From Chitinophagaceae bacterium (lineage in GTDB: Bacteria > Bacteroidota > Bacteroidia > Chitinophagales > Chitinophagaceae): a stretch of 64,000 nt of DNA. The notes beneath the pieces are model-generated. The model made no database searches, had not been told where the DNA came from, and was given only the letters and a program-made list of their open reading frames with translations. Every line of letters begins with the position of its first letter. Position 1 is the first letter of the stretch. The DNA lies in the NCBI GenBank assembly GCA_017853575.1, contig JAFMJI010000012.1, forward strand, positions 1 to 64,000. The letters are read 5' to 3'. A program made the translations under genes and the position numbers. This document shows positions 24,829 through 35,460 of the stretch, one piece after another.

Positions 24829-26498
24829 TGAAAGCTTCACTGATATTCATTCTGATCATTTTCTTCAACTCATCATTTGCACAATATTCCAGGTACATTA
24901 TTGAATTCAAGGATAAAAAAGGAACCACTCATTCGTTAAACAACCCCACCACCTTTCTCTCTAATGAAAGTATTCTAAGAAAAAAAACATTTAACATTGT
25001 CATAGACAGCTCAGACCTGCCTGTTTCCAAAAATTATGTTGACAGCATTTCAAGATTTTCAGATGTCAAGCTGTTATATACTTCCCGTTGGATGAACCTG
25101 GCTGTCATCCAAACCACCAATCAAAGTTCAATTGATAAAATCAAGTCTTTGGACTTTGTAAAGAAGCAATATCCAATCGCCAATACACTCATTCAGTTAC
25201 ATGCAAGTGAAATAGAGAGCAACATTGTAAAAACGAATATCCCCCAACAAAATGAAACATCAAATGATAACACGCTGCAGTATGGTAAGAGCCAAGCACA
25301 AATAACCATTCACGAAGGTGAATTTCTACACAACAGAGGATTTCTGGGTGAGGGAGTCAAAATTGCAGTTTTTGATGGCGGATTTTTTAAGTACCTCAAC
25401 CACCCTGCATTTGACAGCATAAGAAAACAGAATAAAATAAAATACACCTGGGATTTTGTGAGCAATGATGCATCGGTCAACGAAGATGACCCGCATGGCA
25501 TGAATTGTCTTTCAATCATGGGAGCGAATCTTCCCGGCTCTTTTGTGGGAACTTCTCCGCACGCAGATTATTACTTATTTAGAACGGAAGATGCAAAATC
25601 AGAATTTCCAATTGAAGAAGTCTATTGGCTGATCGCAGCAGAAAGAGCAGACAGCATAGGTGCTCACATCATCACCTCGTCCTTGGGATATACCACTTTT
25701 GACAACTCATTTTTTGATCATCAATACAATGATCTAAATGGGACTGGGACTATTGTAAGCAAGGCGGCAAGCATGGCGGTTGCAAAAGGAATGATTGTTA
25801 CAAACAGTGCTGGAAATGAGGGTGATGATCCCTGGAAATATATTTCTGCTCCTGCTGACGGGATAAATGTACTCGCAGTTGGCGCCATCAATACTTCCAA
25901 ACAATTAGCAGGATTCTCGGGATTAGGCCCCTCCGCAGATGGAAGAACAAAACCCGATATCGTATCTGTTGGAGTCAATACTCAACTGATTGCAATGGAT
26001 GGGACTGTGGGCATCGGAAGCGGAACCTCTTTTTCCAATCCCAATATCGCAGGACTCATTGCTTGTCTCTGGCAGGCATTTCCAGAATTTTCTAATCTTG
26101 AAATCATTCAGTCTGTAAAAAAATCTTCAGATCAATTTTTAAATCCTGACAATAAAAAAGGATATGGAATTCCAAATATGCGCATCGCATACCTGGATCT
26201 GAGTTTGCAACGTGAAATAAGAAACGCAAAAAGAATTCTCATAGAGAAAAATATAAAACTATATCCAAACCCCGTTACTACCACCGGAAAGATTGCATAT
26301 AAATCGACCGCAAGTGGGCTCTTAAGCTGGAAGATGATCAACGCTGTTGGACAGTTGATTAAAGCTGATCAACTCGCTGTAAAAAAAGATGAATATTATA
26401 TTATTGAATTGGGTGATCTAGCATTGGCTCCAAGAGGAAAATATTTTCTGGTCTACCAGAATGGAGATGAACACGGAGTACTCCCTTTTATAAAGTAA
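24828..26498 (+). CDS. Secreted S8 subtilisin-like protease with type IX secretion tail
   Basis: 556 residues. Signal peptide 1-18 (ending SSFA), a propeptide-like region to about 150, then the S8 catalytic domain with D183 in KIAVFDGGFF, H223 in DPHGMN, oxyanion N330 in SAGNEGD and S401 in GTSFSNPNIAG. The C-terminal 80 residues (from KLYPNPVTTTGK, with MINAVGQLIK and RGKYFLVY) form a type A sorting domain. The protein is therefore probably exported by the type IX system and attached to the surface or released. The gene overlaps the convergent RsmB-like gene by 11 nt. Confidence 0.93.
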   Translation: MKASLIFILIIFFNSSFAQYSRYIIEFKDKKGTTHSLNNPTTFLSNESILRKKTFNIVIDSSDLPVSKNYVDSISRFSDVKLLYTSRWMNLAVIQTTNQSSIDKIKSLDFVKKQYPIANTLIQLHASEIESNIVKTNIPQQNETSNDNTLQYGKSQAQITIHEGEFLHNRGFLGEGVKIAVFDGGFFKYLNHPAFDSIRKQNKIKYTWDFVSNDASVNEDDPHGMNCLSIMGANLPGSFVGTSPHADYYLFRTEDAKSEFPIEEVYWLIAAERADSIGAHIITSSLGYTTFDNSFFDHQYNDLNGTGTIVSKAASMAVAKGMIVTNSAGNEGDDPWKYISAPADGINVLAVGAINTSKQLAGFSGLGPSADGRTKPDIVSVGVNTQLIAMDGTVGIGSGTSFSNPNIAGLIACLWQAFPEFSNLEIIQSVKKSSDQFLNPDNKKGYGIPNMRIAYLDLSLQREIRNAKRILIEKNIKLYPNPVTTTGKIAYKSTASGLLSWKMINAVGQLIKADQLAVKKDEYYIIELGDLALAPRGKYFLVYQNGDEHGVLPFIK

Positions 26499-27672
26499 TC
26501 AATGCTGCAAATAACTGGTCGCCACGATTAGGAAATCCGATAAAATATTTTTGTTCAAGCACCTTTATGGGATGTGAATTTTTAATGGCTTCCAGTACAG
26601 CTTCGTTTTCATTTGCAAATATGGAACATGTTATATAAAGCAGATACCCATCTTTCTTCAGAAATGGTAAAATATTTTTAACAATTTGAATCTGCTTTTG
26701 CTGATATACTTCGATTTGCTCTTCCTCAAAAGATCTCAGCCACTCTGGACTCCTACCCCATGTTCCGGATCCGGTACATGGAACATCTGCAATAATCAAT
26801 TCGACCCCTGTTGAAGGCAAGTGTGATTTTGCAACCTGTATAGAAAGACTGTTCGTCAAATCTACACAAAACGCATCTGTAAGTTTTATATTGGCCTTGG
26901 ATAAACGCTCAGTCAATTCTTCTAAGATAGAAGGACGAATATCTGATACATAATGAGAAGTAAAATGATAGCGATCTGAGGCCAGAATAGATTTACCTCC
27001 ACTTCCTGCACAGGCATCCCAACAGGTATTGCCCTTAATATCGTATTTGTCCAATAAGCTTATAGTAAACTGAGAGCTGATATCTTGCACCACAATATCT
27101 CTATCTAACTTGAATAAATCCGAAAGGTTAACATGTTGTTCGAATCCAAGTATTTTGTTTTCAAATGATGCATATGCTACATTCTTCTCTTCCAACATTT
27201 GAATGATTGCCTGTTGTTCCCCCCGTATCTTGATAAAAAAAAGTGGTTTTCTGAGATGGCTGAGTCCAAAAGATTCGAGGTTAATTTTTGTTGAGATATA
27301 TTGATGAAAAGAGAAAATCAAAGAAGAATTAAATAAAGGAAAGGACTCTGAAATAATTTCAATTTTCTTTTCAAGATTTTCATCAACGCTGTGCTTCAAC
27401 AACGGAGAGAAATTTTCAAGCAATCCATTGTCTTGTTGATGTGTAAGAAAAAAGCCAATGATGATCTGATCTTGAACAGTGTATTCATCTGCAGATTTAC
27501 CCAATCGCATATAACAGTAACAAAGGTCTGCAATGCTTTTACGATCTCTGGATCCGAACTTCTTATCCTTCTTGAAATGGTTTTTTAAAAAAATGGCAAA
27601 TGGCTCCTTGTATGAATACCTTTTAATCAGATCAATGGCTGATACGAGGTGTTGTTTATAAAAGCCAGCCAT
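26488..27672 (-). CDS. RsmB/NOP-family m5C rRNA methyltransferase
   Basis: 394 residues. The N-terminal third is a NusB-like helical part; the C-terminal part is a SAM-dependent methyltransferase. Motif I is DACAGSGGKSILASD, motif IV carries a cysteine in ADVPCTGSGTWGRSPEWL, and the catalytic cysteine is in YITCSIFANENEAVLE. It likely methylates cytosine in 16S rRNA, as RsmB does at C967; the exact site is inferred. It follows odhB by 17 nt on the same strand and may be read from the same transcript. Confidence 0.88.
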   Translation of the reverse strand: MAGFYKQHLVSAIDLIKRYSYKEPFAIFLKNHFKKDKKFGSRDRKSIADLCYCYMRLGKSADEYTVQDQIIIGFFLTHQQDNGLLENFSPLLKHSVDENLEKKIEIISESFPLFNSSLIFSFHQYISTKINLESFGLSHLRKPLFFIKIRGEQQAIIQMLEEKNVAYASFENKILGFEQHVNLSDLFKLDRDIVVQDISSQFTISLLDKYDIKGNTCWDACAGSGGKSILASDRYHFTSHYVSDIRPSILEELTERLSKANIKLTDAFCVDLTNSLSIQVAKSHLPSTGVELIIADVPCTGSGTWGRSPEWLRSFEEEQIEVYQQKQIQIVKNILPFLKKDGYLLYITCSIFANENEAVLEAIKNSHPIKVLEQKYFIGFPNRGDQLFAALITL

Positions 27673-27689
27673 GATTCTTTATTAAAGGC

Positions 27690-28889
27690 TTATAGCTCTA
27701 ACAATGATTTTACTGGATCTTTCCCAAAGAGAAGTTGCTGTGGGTTTTCGAGCAATTCTTTTATTCGCACCAAAAAGCCAACACTCTCTCTTCCATCAAT
27801 GATTCTATGATCATAGCTAAGGGCCAGGTACATCATAGGACGTGCAACGATCTGTCCTTTGATCACAATAGGACGCTCTTCAATTTTATGCATTCCCAAA
27901 ATGGCTGATTGAGGTATATTGATAATAGGCGTGCTTAATAGAGATCCAAAAACACCACCGTTGGTAATGGTGAAAGTTCCTCCCTGCATTTCCTCCAGTG
28001 TTAATTTATTATCTCTTGCTTTAGTAGCCAATTCAACTACTTTTTTCTCAATATCTGCCATTGAAAGACTTTCTGCATTTCTGATAACCGGCACTACGAG
28101 TCCCTTGGGTGCAGATACAGCTATGGAAATATCACAATAATCATGATAAACCAACTCTTCATTGCTGATGTATGCATTTACAGCAGGGAATTCCTGCAAT
28201 GCATAGGCTGCTGCCTTGGTGAAGAAACTCATAAAGCCAAGATTCACTCCATGTTTCTCCTTAAATTTATCCTTGTATTGTGCCCTGATGTCCATTACAA
28301 AGCTCATGTCCACTTCATTGAATGTGGTGAGCATGGCAGTTGTATTTTTAGCTTCGACCAATCGTTTGGAAACCGTTTTTCTCAACTGTGTCATTTTCTC
28401 TTTTCGCTCATTTCTGCTGAACAATTCAACACCAGGCTTTCTTCCAGGATTTGATAAAGCTTCTAATACATCTTGCTTTAATATTTTACCTCCTGATCCA
28501 GAAGCAGCGATTCCCTTTGCATCCACTTTCTTATCTGCAATGATAGCTGCTGCAACAGGTGTAGCTTTTACTTCTGTTTTTGTAGAGGCCTCAACTTTAG
28601 ATGCTGTTGAAGATTTTTCTTTTTTCTCTACTGGAGCAATATTTTCAGGACGTTTTGCTTTTTCATCGATAGAACACACGATATCTCCAATGGCAAGCGT
28701 ATCACCTTCCTTGACTTTTATTTTTAAAATTCCTGCTTGCTCAGCATTGATCTCAAAAGTTGCTTTTTCACTTTCGATTTCAGCCAACACCTCGTCTCTT
28801 TCTACCCATTGTCCATCTTGCTTCAGCCATTTCGCTAGACTTACTTCGTTGATGGATTCTCCTACGGTTGGAACTTTTATATCTATCAT
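27690..28889 (-). CDS. odhB: 2-oxoglutarate dehydrogenase E2, dihydrolipoamide succinyltransferase
   Basis: 399 residues from ATG 28889, which starts directly with the lipoyl domain [18 protein letters not shown]; an ORF extension to 28931 is not family-like. The lipoyl lysine is K42 in ESEKATFE. A short E3/E1-binding domain lies near 120-145 ([19 protein letters not shown]), flanked by Ala/Lys/Glu-rich linkers. The catalytic domain ends with [11 protein letters not shown] (H361, D365). It transfers succinyl groups to CoA. It lies 31 nt after odhA. Confidence 0.95.
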   Translation of the reverse strand: MIDIKVPTVGESINEVSLAKWLKQDGQWVERDEVLAEIESEKATFEINAEQAGILKIKVKEGDTLAIGDIVCSIDEKAKRPENIAPVEKKEKSSTASKVEASTKTEVKATPVAAAIIADKKVDAKGIAASGSGGKILKQDVLEALSNPGRKPGVELFSRNERKEKMTQLRKTVSKRLVEAKNTTAMLTTFNEVDMSFVMDIRAQYKDKFKEKHGVNLGFMSFFTKAAAYALQEFPAVNAYISNEELVYHDYCDISIAVSAPKGLVVPVIRNAESLSMADIEKKVVELATKARDNKLTLEEMQGGTFTITNGGVFGSLLSTPIINIPQSAILGMHKIEERPIVIKGQIVARPMMYLALSYDHRIIDGRESVGFLVRIKELLENPQQLLFGKDPVKSLLEL

Positions 28890-28920
28890 AATATTCAGTT
28901 GATGATTCGTAATTAATTTA

Positions 28921-31653
28921 TTATTTAGCAAAAGCTTTTTTCATTATTTCTTCCTGTTCTGCAGCATGTACTTTGCTGTAACCAGTAGCAGTTGCAGCAC
29001 TTGCTGATCTGGAAACAATACTGATTGGCGCCAAATCGAAATTCATCCTCATGAAAGATGCTGCTCCCATATTGAGTGGTTCCTCTTGAACCCATACCAA
29101 TTCCGCTTTGGAATACTTTTTCATAACAGCTTCCAATTGCTTTACCGGCAATGGATATATCTGCTCCAATCTAACAATTGCTGTATCTGAGATATTGTTC
29201 TGATTTCGGTAATCATTCAAATCAAAATACACTTTGCCGCTGCAAAGCAAAACACGTTTAACCTGCTTGGCATCAGCTACCTCATCTTCAATCACTTCTT
29301 TGAATCCTCCTTTCACAAACTCATCCATAGTTGAATAAGAACTTGGATGCCTCAGATTAGCTTTAGGTGAAAAGTTAATAAGTGGTTTTCTAAAGTTCCA
29401 AGTAAGCTGTCTTCTTAATGCATGGAACAAATTCGCTGAAGTTGAAATATTGGTGATAACCATGTTCAATTCTGCGCACATCTGTAAGTAACGCTCCATC
29501 CTTGCACTGCTATGCTCTGGCCCCTGCCCTTCATATCCATGTGGCAATAACATTACCAATCCATTCATTCTATTCCACTTCTGCTCTGCTCCAGAAATAA
29601 ACTGGTCAATCATTGTTTGAGCACCATTTGAAAAATCTCCAAATTGAGCTTCCCAGAGTACCAATGCATTTGGATTTGCCAGGGCGTATCCATATTCAAA
29701 ACCAAGTACCCCATATTCACTCAACAGTGAATTATAAATTTTGAAAGAAGTTTTTGCTCCGGGGATATTGCTTAACCTATTGTATGACTGATCAGTTGCT
29801 TCATCCATGATCACAGCATGGCGGTGACTGAATGTGCCACGACGAACATCTTGTCCACTCATTCTTACATCCTTCCCATCTGCCAACAAACTCGCATAAG
29901 CTAGCAATTCACCTGTTGCCCAATCCACTTTATTTTCTTTTTGCAGTAAATTGATTTTGTCTTGCAGCAACTTATCAATTTTCTTCAATGGTTTGAAGCC
30001 TGATGGAACAGTCATGATATGATCAAAGAGCAATTTGAACTGCTTCTTGTCAATATAAGTATCGGGAGATTTTTCAAAGTCCTTTACAGTTGCTTTGTGC
30101 AAACTCTTCCAAACCAATTCAGGAGGTTGGTAGTGATATGGCAGTGGGTGTTGCTTCACTTCATCCAAACGTTCCTGAAGATCGCTCCAGAATTTCTTCT
30201 CCATATCGGATGCCAAAGATTTAATCTCTGGTGTATCATCCGACTGAAGTATTGAGATATAATTTTCGCGGGGATTCAAATGCTTTTCTATAATTGAATA
30301 TAGACGGGGCTGTGTAAACTTAGGATCATCACCTTCATTGTGGCCATGACGTCTGTAACATACCATGTCTATAAACACATCACTGTTGAATTTTTGTCTG
30401 TACTTGGTTGCAATCTCCATGCATTTCACCACAGCTTCTGGATCGTCTCCATTTACGTGCATTACAGGTGCATGAACCATTGCAGCAAGCGATGTACAAT
30501 AATCGGCTGTTCTTGCATCTTCAAAATCAGTTGTGAAACCTATCTGATTGTTAATGACAAAATGAATGGTTCCTCCAGTGAGGTACCCATCCAAACCTGA
30601 CATCTGCAAAATTTCATACACAACACCTTGACCTGCGATGGATGCATCACCATGAATTAACACAGGAAGTATAGCATCGTATTGGCTTTCATACATGACA
30701 TCTGCCTTGGCCCTGGAAAATCCCAATACTACAGGATCTACAGCTTCCAGATGTGATGGATTCGGCATAAGCTTCAGAGATACTGTTTGCCCAGTTGGAG
30801 TCTCTACCTCACTGCCATAACCAAGATGATATTTAACATCACCACTTCCCATGGTTTGATCAGGAGTTGATTTTCCCTCAAACTCACTAAAAATATGCTC
30901 GTATGTCTTGCCCATGATGTTGGCCAATACATTTAACCTGCCCCTGTGTGCCATTCCCATCACAACTTCCTTCACTCCAAATTCTCCAGCAGTATTGATC
31001 ATTGCATCAAGAGCTGCAATGGTTGTTTCCCCTCCCTCCAGAGAAAATCTCTTCTGCCCAATGTATTTGGTATGAAGAAATTTTTCAAACATTACACCTT
31101 GGTTGAGTTTTTCCAGTATTCTTTTCTTTTTTTCAAACGGCAGCGGGCTGGGAAAATTGATTTCCATTTCTTGGGTTATGAAATCAATTTTTTCCTGGTT
31201 GCTGATGTATTTAAATTCAATACCAACATGCGTCGCATAACAACGTGTTAGATGAGATAGAATTTCTTTGAGTGTAACTGTGCCCAAACCAATCAGGTTT
31301 CCTGCATAAAAACTGGAGTTCAAATCTGATTCAGACAATCCAAAAAAAGATAACTCTAAATTGGCTCCCCTATCTTTTCTTTTTCTGATTGGATTGGTAT
31401 TTGCAATTAGATGACCTTTGTTTCTATACCCTAAAATCAAACGATAGACCCCCAGTTCTTTTTTCCAATCTAAATCTGAAGGAGCAGAGTCAATTGATAA
31501 TGGTTTTCCTTGAAGCTGACTTACAGCAAAGTCAAATCCCTCGAAAAATTTTCTTAAATCAGGGTCAATGGTTTCAGGCGAACGTGAAAATTCCTGATAT
31601 AAATTTTCGATATACGACGGGTGCGATGAAGTTATATACGAGAAGTCCTTCAT
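28921..31653 (-). CDS. odhA: 2-oxoglutarate dehydrogenase E1
   Basis: 910 residues from ATG 31653 ([19 protein letters not shown]). An in-frame TTG 36 nt upstream is an unlikely start. The small N-terminal domain is followed by the thiamine diphosphate region ([38 protein letters not shown]) and the pyrimidine-binding domain ([27 protein letters not shown]). It decarboxylates 2-oxoglutarate and passes the succinyl group to odhB, forming the TCA-cycle complex. It is first in a likely operon odhA-odhB-rsmB and divergent from rpsT. Confidence 0.96.
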   Translation of the reverse strand: MKDFSYITSSHPSYIENLYQEFSRSPETIDPDLRKFFEGFDFAVSQLQGKPLSIDSAPSDLDWKKELGVYRLILGYRNKGHLIANTNPIRKRKDRGANLELSFFGLSESDLNSSFYAGNLIGLGTVTLKEILSHLTRCYATHVGIEFKYISNQEKIDFITQEMEINFPSPLPFEKKKRILEKLNQGVMFEKFLHTKYIGQKRFSLEGGETTIAALDAMINTAGEFGVKEVVMGMAHRGRLNVLANIMGKTYEHIFSEFEGKSTPDQTMGSGDVKYHLGYGSEVETPTGQTVSLKLMPNPSHLEAVDPVVLGFSRAKADVMYESQYDAILPVLIHGDASIAGQGVVYEILQMSGLDGYLTGGTIHFVINNQIGFTTDFEDARTADYCTSLAAMVHAPVMHVNGDDPEAVVKCMEIATKYRQKFNSDVFIDMVCYRRHGHNEGDDPKFTQPRLYSIIEKHLNPRENYISILQSDDTPEIKSLASDMEKKFWSDLQERLDEVKQHPLPYHYQPPELVWKSLHKATVKDFEKSPDTYIDKKQFKLLFDHIMTVPSGFKPLKKIDKLLQDKINLLQKENKVDWATGELLAYASLLADGKDVRMSGQDVRRGTFSHRHAVIMDEATDQSYNRLSNIPGAKTSFKIYNSLLSEYGVLGFEYGYALANPNALVLWEAQFGDFSNGAQTMIDQFISGAEQKWNRMNGLVMLLPHGYEGQGPEHSSARMERYLQMCAELNMVITNISTSANLFHALRRQLTWNFRKPLINFSPKANLRHPSSYSTMDEFVKGGFKEVIEDEVADAKQVKRVLLCSGKVYFDLNDYRNQNNISDTAIVRLEQIYPLPVKQLEAVMKKYSKAELVWVQEEPLNMGAASFMRMNFDLAPISIVSRSASAATATGYSKVHAAEQEEIMKKAFAK

Positions 31654-31766
31654 TTTGAGGGTATATGGGTTTGACAAATCGGTTTGCAAATATCGTTGAT
31701 TTAAGGCAAAAAAATAAGCCTAAAATCATTCATAACTGCTTGAAATTCCGATAAAAAGGGGTCATT

Positions 31767-31798
31767 TTTGGTTGTTTAGGCGAAGTCACTTACCTTTG
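31767..31798 (+). promoter_or_regulatory. rpsT promoter
   Basis: TTTG (31767-31770), a 20-nt spacer and TACCTTTG (31791-31798) followed by CA, a perfect consensus match. The 5' UTR would be about 20 nt. Confidence 0.75.
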
Positions 31799-31822
31799 CA
31801 AACCATAAAATTAATAGACAGC

Positions 31823-32083
31823 ATGGCAAACCATAAGGCAACCCAAAAAGACGTACGTCAAGTTGAAAAACGCAGGGAAAGAAACCGTTACCAAGGTAAA
31901 ACCACCCGTAATGCAATGCGTGATTTGCGTGCATTGACTGATGCAACAGAAGCAGCTAAAAACCTTCCTGAAGTGCTCAGCAAGATTGATAAACTTGCAA
32001 AAAAGGGTGTCATCCACAAAAATAAAGCAGCCAACCTGAAGAGCTCACTTACAAAATCAGTGGCCAAGGCTAAAAAAGCTTAA
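31823..32083 (+). CDS. rpsT: 30S ribosomal protein S20
   Basis: 86 residues from ATG 31823 ([21 protein letters not shown]); an upstream in-frame TTG lies before the promoter and is rejected. It is highly basic and helical with the usual S20 pattern (KSARQ-like start replaced by [28 protein letters not shown] near the end). It binds 16S rRNA during small-subunit assembly. It is a monocistronic unit with its own promoter and terminator. Confidence 0.96.
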   Translation: MANHKATQKDVRQVEKRRERNRYQGKTTRNAMRDLRALTDATEAAKNLPEVLSKIDKLAKKGVIHKNKAANLKSSLTKSVAKAKKA

Positions 32084-32104
32084 CCTCCCCTTCTAACAAT
32101 ATTG

Positions 32105-32133
32105 AAAAGAACATCCCCAAGATGTTCTTTTTT
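32105..32133 (+). terminator. Intrinsic terminator of rpsT
   Basis: AAAGAACATC-CCCAA-GATGTTCTTT gives a 10-bp perfect stem followed by further Ts, 22 nt after the rpsT stop. Confidence 0.82.
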
Positions 32134-32135
32134 CA

Positions 32136-32167
32136 TTTAAGGCAAACCCTGCAAATCTTTACCTTCG
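32136..32167 (+). promoter_or_regulatory. guaA promoter, start codon 3 nt downstream
   Basis: TTTA (32136-32139), a 20-nt spacer and TACCTTCG (32160-32167) followed by CAT and the ATG at 32171. One mismatch in each box. A leaderless guaA transcript is predicted. Confidence 0.5.
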
Positions 32168-32170
32168 CAT

Positions 32171-33706
32171 ATGACCGAAAAAATTCTCATTCTGGATTTT
32201 GGCTCTCAATACACGCAACTGATTGCAAGAGCCATCAGAGAAGCAAATGTCTATTGCGAAATAGTTCCTTATCACAAAGAAATTGAATTTACAGACGATC
32301 TGAAAGGAATTATTTTATCAGGATCTCCATTCTCAGTGAATGACGAAAAAGCGCCTGAAGTAAACATCAAAAAGATTGCAGAAAAAAGAAATGTGCTTGG
32401 CATTTGCTACGGAGCACAATTAACTTCTAAACAATTCGGTGGTCGTGTAGAAAAAAGTGAAAAGAGAGAATACGGAAGAGCACAACTCAACATAGAAAAT
32501 TCAAATGCACTGCTGGAAGGCATTCCAGCCAACTCCCAGGTTTGGATGAGTCACGGTGATTCTATCTTAGCACTGCCCCAGCAAGCAAAAATCTGTGCAA
32601 CTACCGATTCAATCCCTGTTGCAGCCTTCGAATTGAATGAAAATGGTTGCAAGGGCATCTATGGACTTCAATTTCATCCCGAAGTATACCACTCCTCATA
32701 CGGAAAACAAATCATTCAAAATTTTCTTTATAAAATATGTGGATGCAAGGGAGATTGGACGCCTGCACATTTTATTTCAGATACGGTTGAAGCACTCAAG
32801 AAGCAAATAGGAGACAAAAAAGTTGTGATGGCACTCAGTGGTGGAGTGGATTCTACGGTTGCAGCCACACTCATTCATAAAGCCATTGGAAAAAATCTTT
32901 TTGGAATTTTCGTTGACAATGGCGTATTGAGAAAAGATGAATTTGAATCTGTTTTAAAAACATACGATCAGCTAGAACTGAATGTTAAAGGCGTTGATGC
33001 AAAGAAGAGATTTTATGATGCGCTTGAAGGACTTACCAATCCTGAAGAAAAAAGAAAAGCCATTGGTAAAACTTTTATAGATGTCTTTGATCATGAATCA
33101 CATCAGCTGAAAGATATTTCGTTTCTAGGTCAAGGAACCATCTATCCAGATGTGATTGAAAGTGTTTCTGTGCATGGCCCATCTGTAACCATCAAGTCTC
33201 ATCATAATGTGGGTGGACTTCCTGAAACGATGAAACTTTCTTTGGTTGAACCTTTAAGATTCTTGTTCAAAGACGAAGTAAGAAAAGTTGGATTAGAACT
33301 TGGTATTCCTCATGAGCTCTTGTACAGACATCCCTTCCCTGGTCCTGGTCTTGCCATCAGAATCTTAGGTGAGATCACTGAAGAAAAAGTAAGATTGCTG
33401 CAAGAAGCAGATAGAATTTATGTTGATGGATTAAAAGAACATCAATTGTACGATCAAGTTTGGCAGGCAGGCGCCATACTATTGCCTGTAAAATCAGTTG
33501 GAGTAATGGGTGATGAAAGAACTTATGAATTTACTGTTGCTTTGAGAGCAGTAACCTCCGTTGATGGAATGACAGCGGATTGGGCACATCTACCCTATGA
33601 TTTTCTTGGAAAGATTTCCAATGAAATCATCAACAGGGTCAGAGGCATCAACAGGGTTGTTTATGATATTTCAAGCAAACCTCCGGCAACGATTGAATGG
33701 GAATAG
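32171..33706 (+). CDS. guaA: GMP synthase (glutamine-hydrolysing)
   Basis: 511 residues. The N-terminal class I glutamine amidotransferase has the nucleophile C79 in GICYGAQLT and the His-Glu pair in [11 protein letters not shown]. The ATP-pyrophosphatase domain has the PP-loop [14 protein letters not shown] (223-228). The C-terminal dimerisation domain ends with [18 protein letters not shown]. It aminates XMP to GMP in purine synthesis. It stands alone, 5 nt from the convergent TolB-like gene. Confidence 0.97.
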   Translation: MTEKILILDFGSQYTQLIARAIREANVYCEIVPYHKEIEFTDDLKGIILSGSPFSVNDEKAPEVNIKKIAEKRNVLGICYGAQLTSKQFGGRVEKSEKREYGRAQLNIENSNALLEGIPANSQVWMSHGDSILALPQQAKICATTDSIPVAAFELNENGCKGIYGLQFHPEVYHSSYGKQIIQNFLYKICGCKGDWTPAHFISDTVEALKKQIGDKKVVMALSGGVDSTVAATLIHKAIGKNLFGIFVDNGVLRKDEFESVLKTYDQLELNVKGVDAKKRFYDALEGLTNPEEKRKAIGKTFIDVFDHESHQLKDISFLGQGTIYPDVIESVSVHGPSVTIKSHHNVGGLPETMKLSLVEPLRFLFKDEVRKVGLELGIPHELLYRHPFPGPGLAIRILGEITEEKVRLLQEADRIYVDGLKEHQLYDQVWQAGAILLPVKSVGVMGDERTYEFTVALRAVTSVDGMTADWAHLPYDFLGKISNEIINRVRGINRVVYDISSKPPATIEWE

Positions 33707-33711
33707 ATTGA

Positions 33712-34794
33712 TTAATCAACCCAGTCAGCAATAAATATATTGGTATCTCTTGTACCTCCGTTGTTGCGGTTGGAACAGAAAATCACTTTCTTACCATCGG
33801 GACTAAACATGGGGAATGCGTCAAACCCTTTGTCACGACTTATTTTTCTCAGTTCCGCTCCATCCTCATTCATTAAATAGAGATTGAAAGGAAATCCTCG
33901 TTTGTATTCATGATTCGACGCAAAAATGATCGTCTTGCTGTCAGGCATATATGCTGGAGCCCAGTTTGCTTGACCAAGGTGACTAACTTGCTTTGCATTT
34001 GATCCATCGGCATTGGCAATCCATACTTCCATTTTAGTTGGGGCAACCAAATTTTCTTTCAATAACTCTTTATATTCTTTGATTTCTTCTTCTGTTTTTG
34101 GGCGAGATGCACGCCAAATGATTTTAGTACCATCTGGGCTGAACCAAGCTCCCCCGTCATATCCAAGATCTGTGGTGATGCGTGTGATTTTGCCAGACTT
34201 TAATTGCATGGTATACAAATCAATATCACCATCACGTGTAGAAGTAAACAACATTGTTTTTCCATCTGGTGAAATGGTAGCCTCAGCGTCGTACCCTGGA
34301 GAATTTGTCAAGTTTTTGATGATCTTCCCTTTGGTATCAGATAAGAATATATCGTATCCATCATACAATGGCCAGATATATTTATTCCCATATTTGGCTC
34401 TGTCTGGTGTTGGAGGACAATCAACGCTGGCTAAATGTGTGGAAGCATATACAAGATGTTTCCCATCTTTCAAAAAAGCCCCGCAGGTTGTTCTTCCTGT
34501 TCCATTGCTGATTCGAATTGGCTGAAATTTTTCATTTTGCTGTTCGGGAACTTTCCCAATAAATATTTGATCACATGCAATACCTTCTTTTGGATTTGTT
34601 TTTTGGAAGATGATCCACTTACCATCAAAACTAAAATATGCCTCTGCATTGTCACCCCCGAAGGTCAACTGCCGTATATTCTTGAAATGAGTCTCATCAC
34701 TGTATTGTAAACTTTCTTGTGCTTGAATTGAAAAAGGGAAAATGAATACGATCAGCGACAGAGTGGTTGAACAAATGATGGATAATTTCTTCAT
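33712..34794 (-). CDS. Secreted TolB-like WD40/PD40 beta-propeller protein
   Basis: 360 residues. Signal peptide (about 1-25, ending SIQAQ). The mature part contains PD40-type propeller repeats: AYFSFDGKWIIFQ, ATISPDGKTMLFTSTRDGDIDLY, AWFSPDGTKIIWRASR, AYMPDSKTIIFASNH and PMFSPDGKKVIFCSNRN. No peptidase or other catalytic domain follows, unlike S9 peptidases with similar propellers. It is probably a periplasmic binding protein; the ligand is unknown. Not necessarily the Tol-Pal TolB, since no tol or pal gene is near. Confidence 0.87.
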   Translation of the reverse strand: MKKLSIICSTTLSLIVFIFPFSIQAQESLQYSDETHFKNIRQLTFGGDNAEAYFSFDGKWIIFQKTNPKEGIACDQIFIGKVPEQQNEKFQPIRISNGTGRTTCGAFLKDGKHLVYASTHLASVDCPPTPDRAKYGNKYIWPLYDGYDIFLSDTKGKIIKNLTNSPGYDAEATISPDGKTMLFTSTRDGDIDLYTMQLKSGKITRITTDLGYDGGAWFSPDGTKIIWRASRPKTEEEIKEYKELLKENLVAPTKMEVWIANADGSNAKQVSHLGQANWAPAYMPDSKTIIFASNHEYKRGFPFNLYLMNEDGAELRKISRDKGFDAFPMFSPDGKKVIFCSNRNNGGTRDTNIFIADWVD

Positions 34795-34816
34795 CTTGAG
34801 GTTGATTAAATGAGCG

Positions 34817-34824
34817 CAAATGTA
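34817..34824 (-). promoter_or_regulatory. -7 box of the TolB-like gene
   Basis: TACATTTG followed by CG on the minus strand, 22 nt before the start codon; no clear -33 element. Confidence 0.4.
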
Positions 34825-34855
34825 CAGATAAGCAATCTGAAATGCGTCATAGAAG

Positions 34856-34886
34856 TTTCATAAAAAGCATAGTTTTTGTAGCTTTG
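34856..34886 (+). promoter_or_regulatory. Promoter of the TPR lipoprotein operon, start codon 3 nt downstream
   Basis: TTTC (34856-34859), a 19-nt spacer and TAGCTTTG (34879-34886), then CAC and the ATG at 34890. This decides the start codon and predicts a leaderless mRNA. Confidence 0.6.
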
Positions 34887-34889
34887 CAC

Positions 34890-35459
34890 ATGGCTAGAGT
34901 CTATTATAAAAATCGCATTTTTTTGCTCTGCTGCAGCTCGATTTTACTTGGATGCTCACAACAGCCTGAATCTCAAGAAAGCACAACAGTTAACCCAGAA
35001 AAAGCAACCACTTCCTCAATTGAGCAGCTTTATCAAATGGCAAGTGAAAAAAATTCTACTTGTTTGCCATTGACAGATTCTATCCTGAATACTACCAGTG
35101 ACCCCAACTCCAGGGCGGAAGCTTTTTATATAAAAGGACTTTATTACTCTAACATCAAGGATGTTTCCAAGGCAGAACAATATCTAGACTCCACCATTAG
35201 AGAGAATTATACTTTTTATGATGCGTATATAGAAAAAGGAATTTTGCTCAATGAAAGGGGTGATTTTAAAAATGCATTGAACACGTTTCAAATTGCATTG
35301 GAAATCACAAAAAATAATGCCGATCTTTATTATTGGATTGGCAAATCATACGAGGGGTTAAAAATGAACAAAGAAGCTCAAGCATATTATAACATGACAC
35401 TTAAATTAGATCCAACATATCAATCTGCCGAAGAGGCATTAAAAAGAACAAAACAATAG
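34890..35459 (+). CDS. TPR-repeat lipoprotein
   Basis: 189 residues from ATG 34890, chosen because a promoter lies directly in front and the product starts with a lipoprotein signal peptide (hydrophobic core IFLLCCSSILLG, lipobox LLGC, Cys 25). The longer frame from 34842 would run through the promoter. Residues about 75-189 contain three TPR-like units (AEAFYIKGLYYSNIKDVSKA, YDAYIEKGILLNERGDFKNA, ADLYYWIGKSYEGLKMNKEA). It is probably a periplasmic protein-interaction module. rpe starts 1 nt after its stop. Confidence 0.85.
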   Translation: MARVYYKNRIFLLCCSSILLGCSQQPESQESTTVNPEKATTSSIEQLYQMASEKNSTCLPLTDSILNTTSDPNSRAEAFYIKGLYYSNIKDVSKAEQYLDSTIRENYTFYDAYIEKGILLNERGDFKNALNTFQIALEITKNNADLYYWIGKSYEGLKMNKEAQAYYNMTLKLDPTYQSAEEALKRTKQ

Positions 35460-35460
35460 T

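Noticed and set aside
24067-26498. Lipoprotein plus subtilase as a protease-inhibitor pair
   Set aside because: The lipoprotein has no inhibitor-like motif; the only support is translational coupling, so it is not claimed.
28216-28902. 228-residue plus-strand ORF
   Set aside because: It lies wholly antisense to odhB, whose motifs and length are certain; composition is that of a shadow frame.
34013-34525. 170-residue plus-strand ORF
   Set aside because: Antisense to the TolB-like propeller gene with no promoter or recognisable domain.
34842-34889. Longer start for the TPR lipoprotein
   Set aside because: The extension spans the -33 and -7 boxes and would place residues before the lipoprotein signal peptide.
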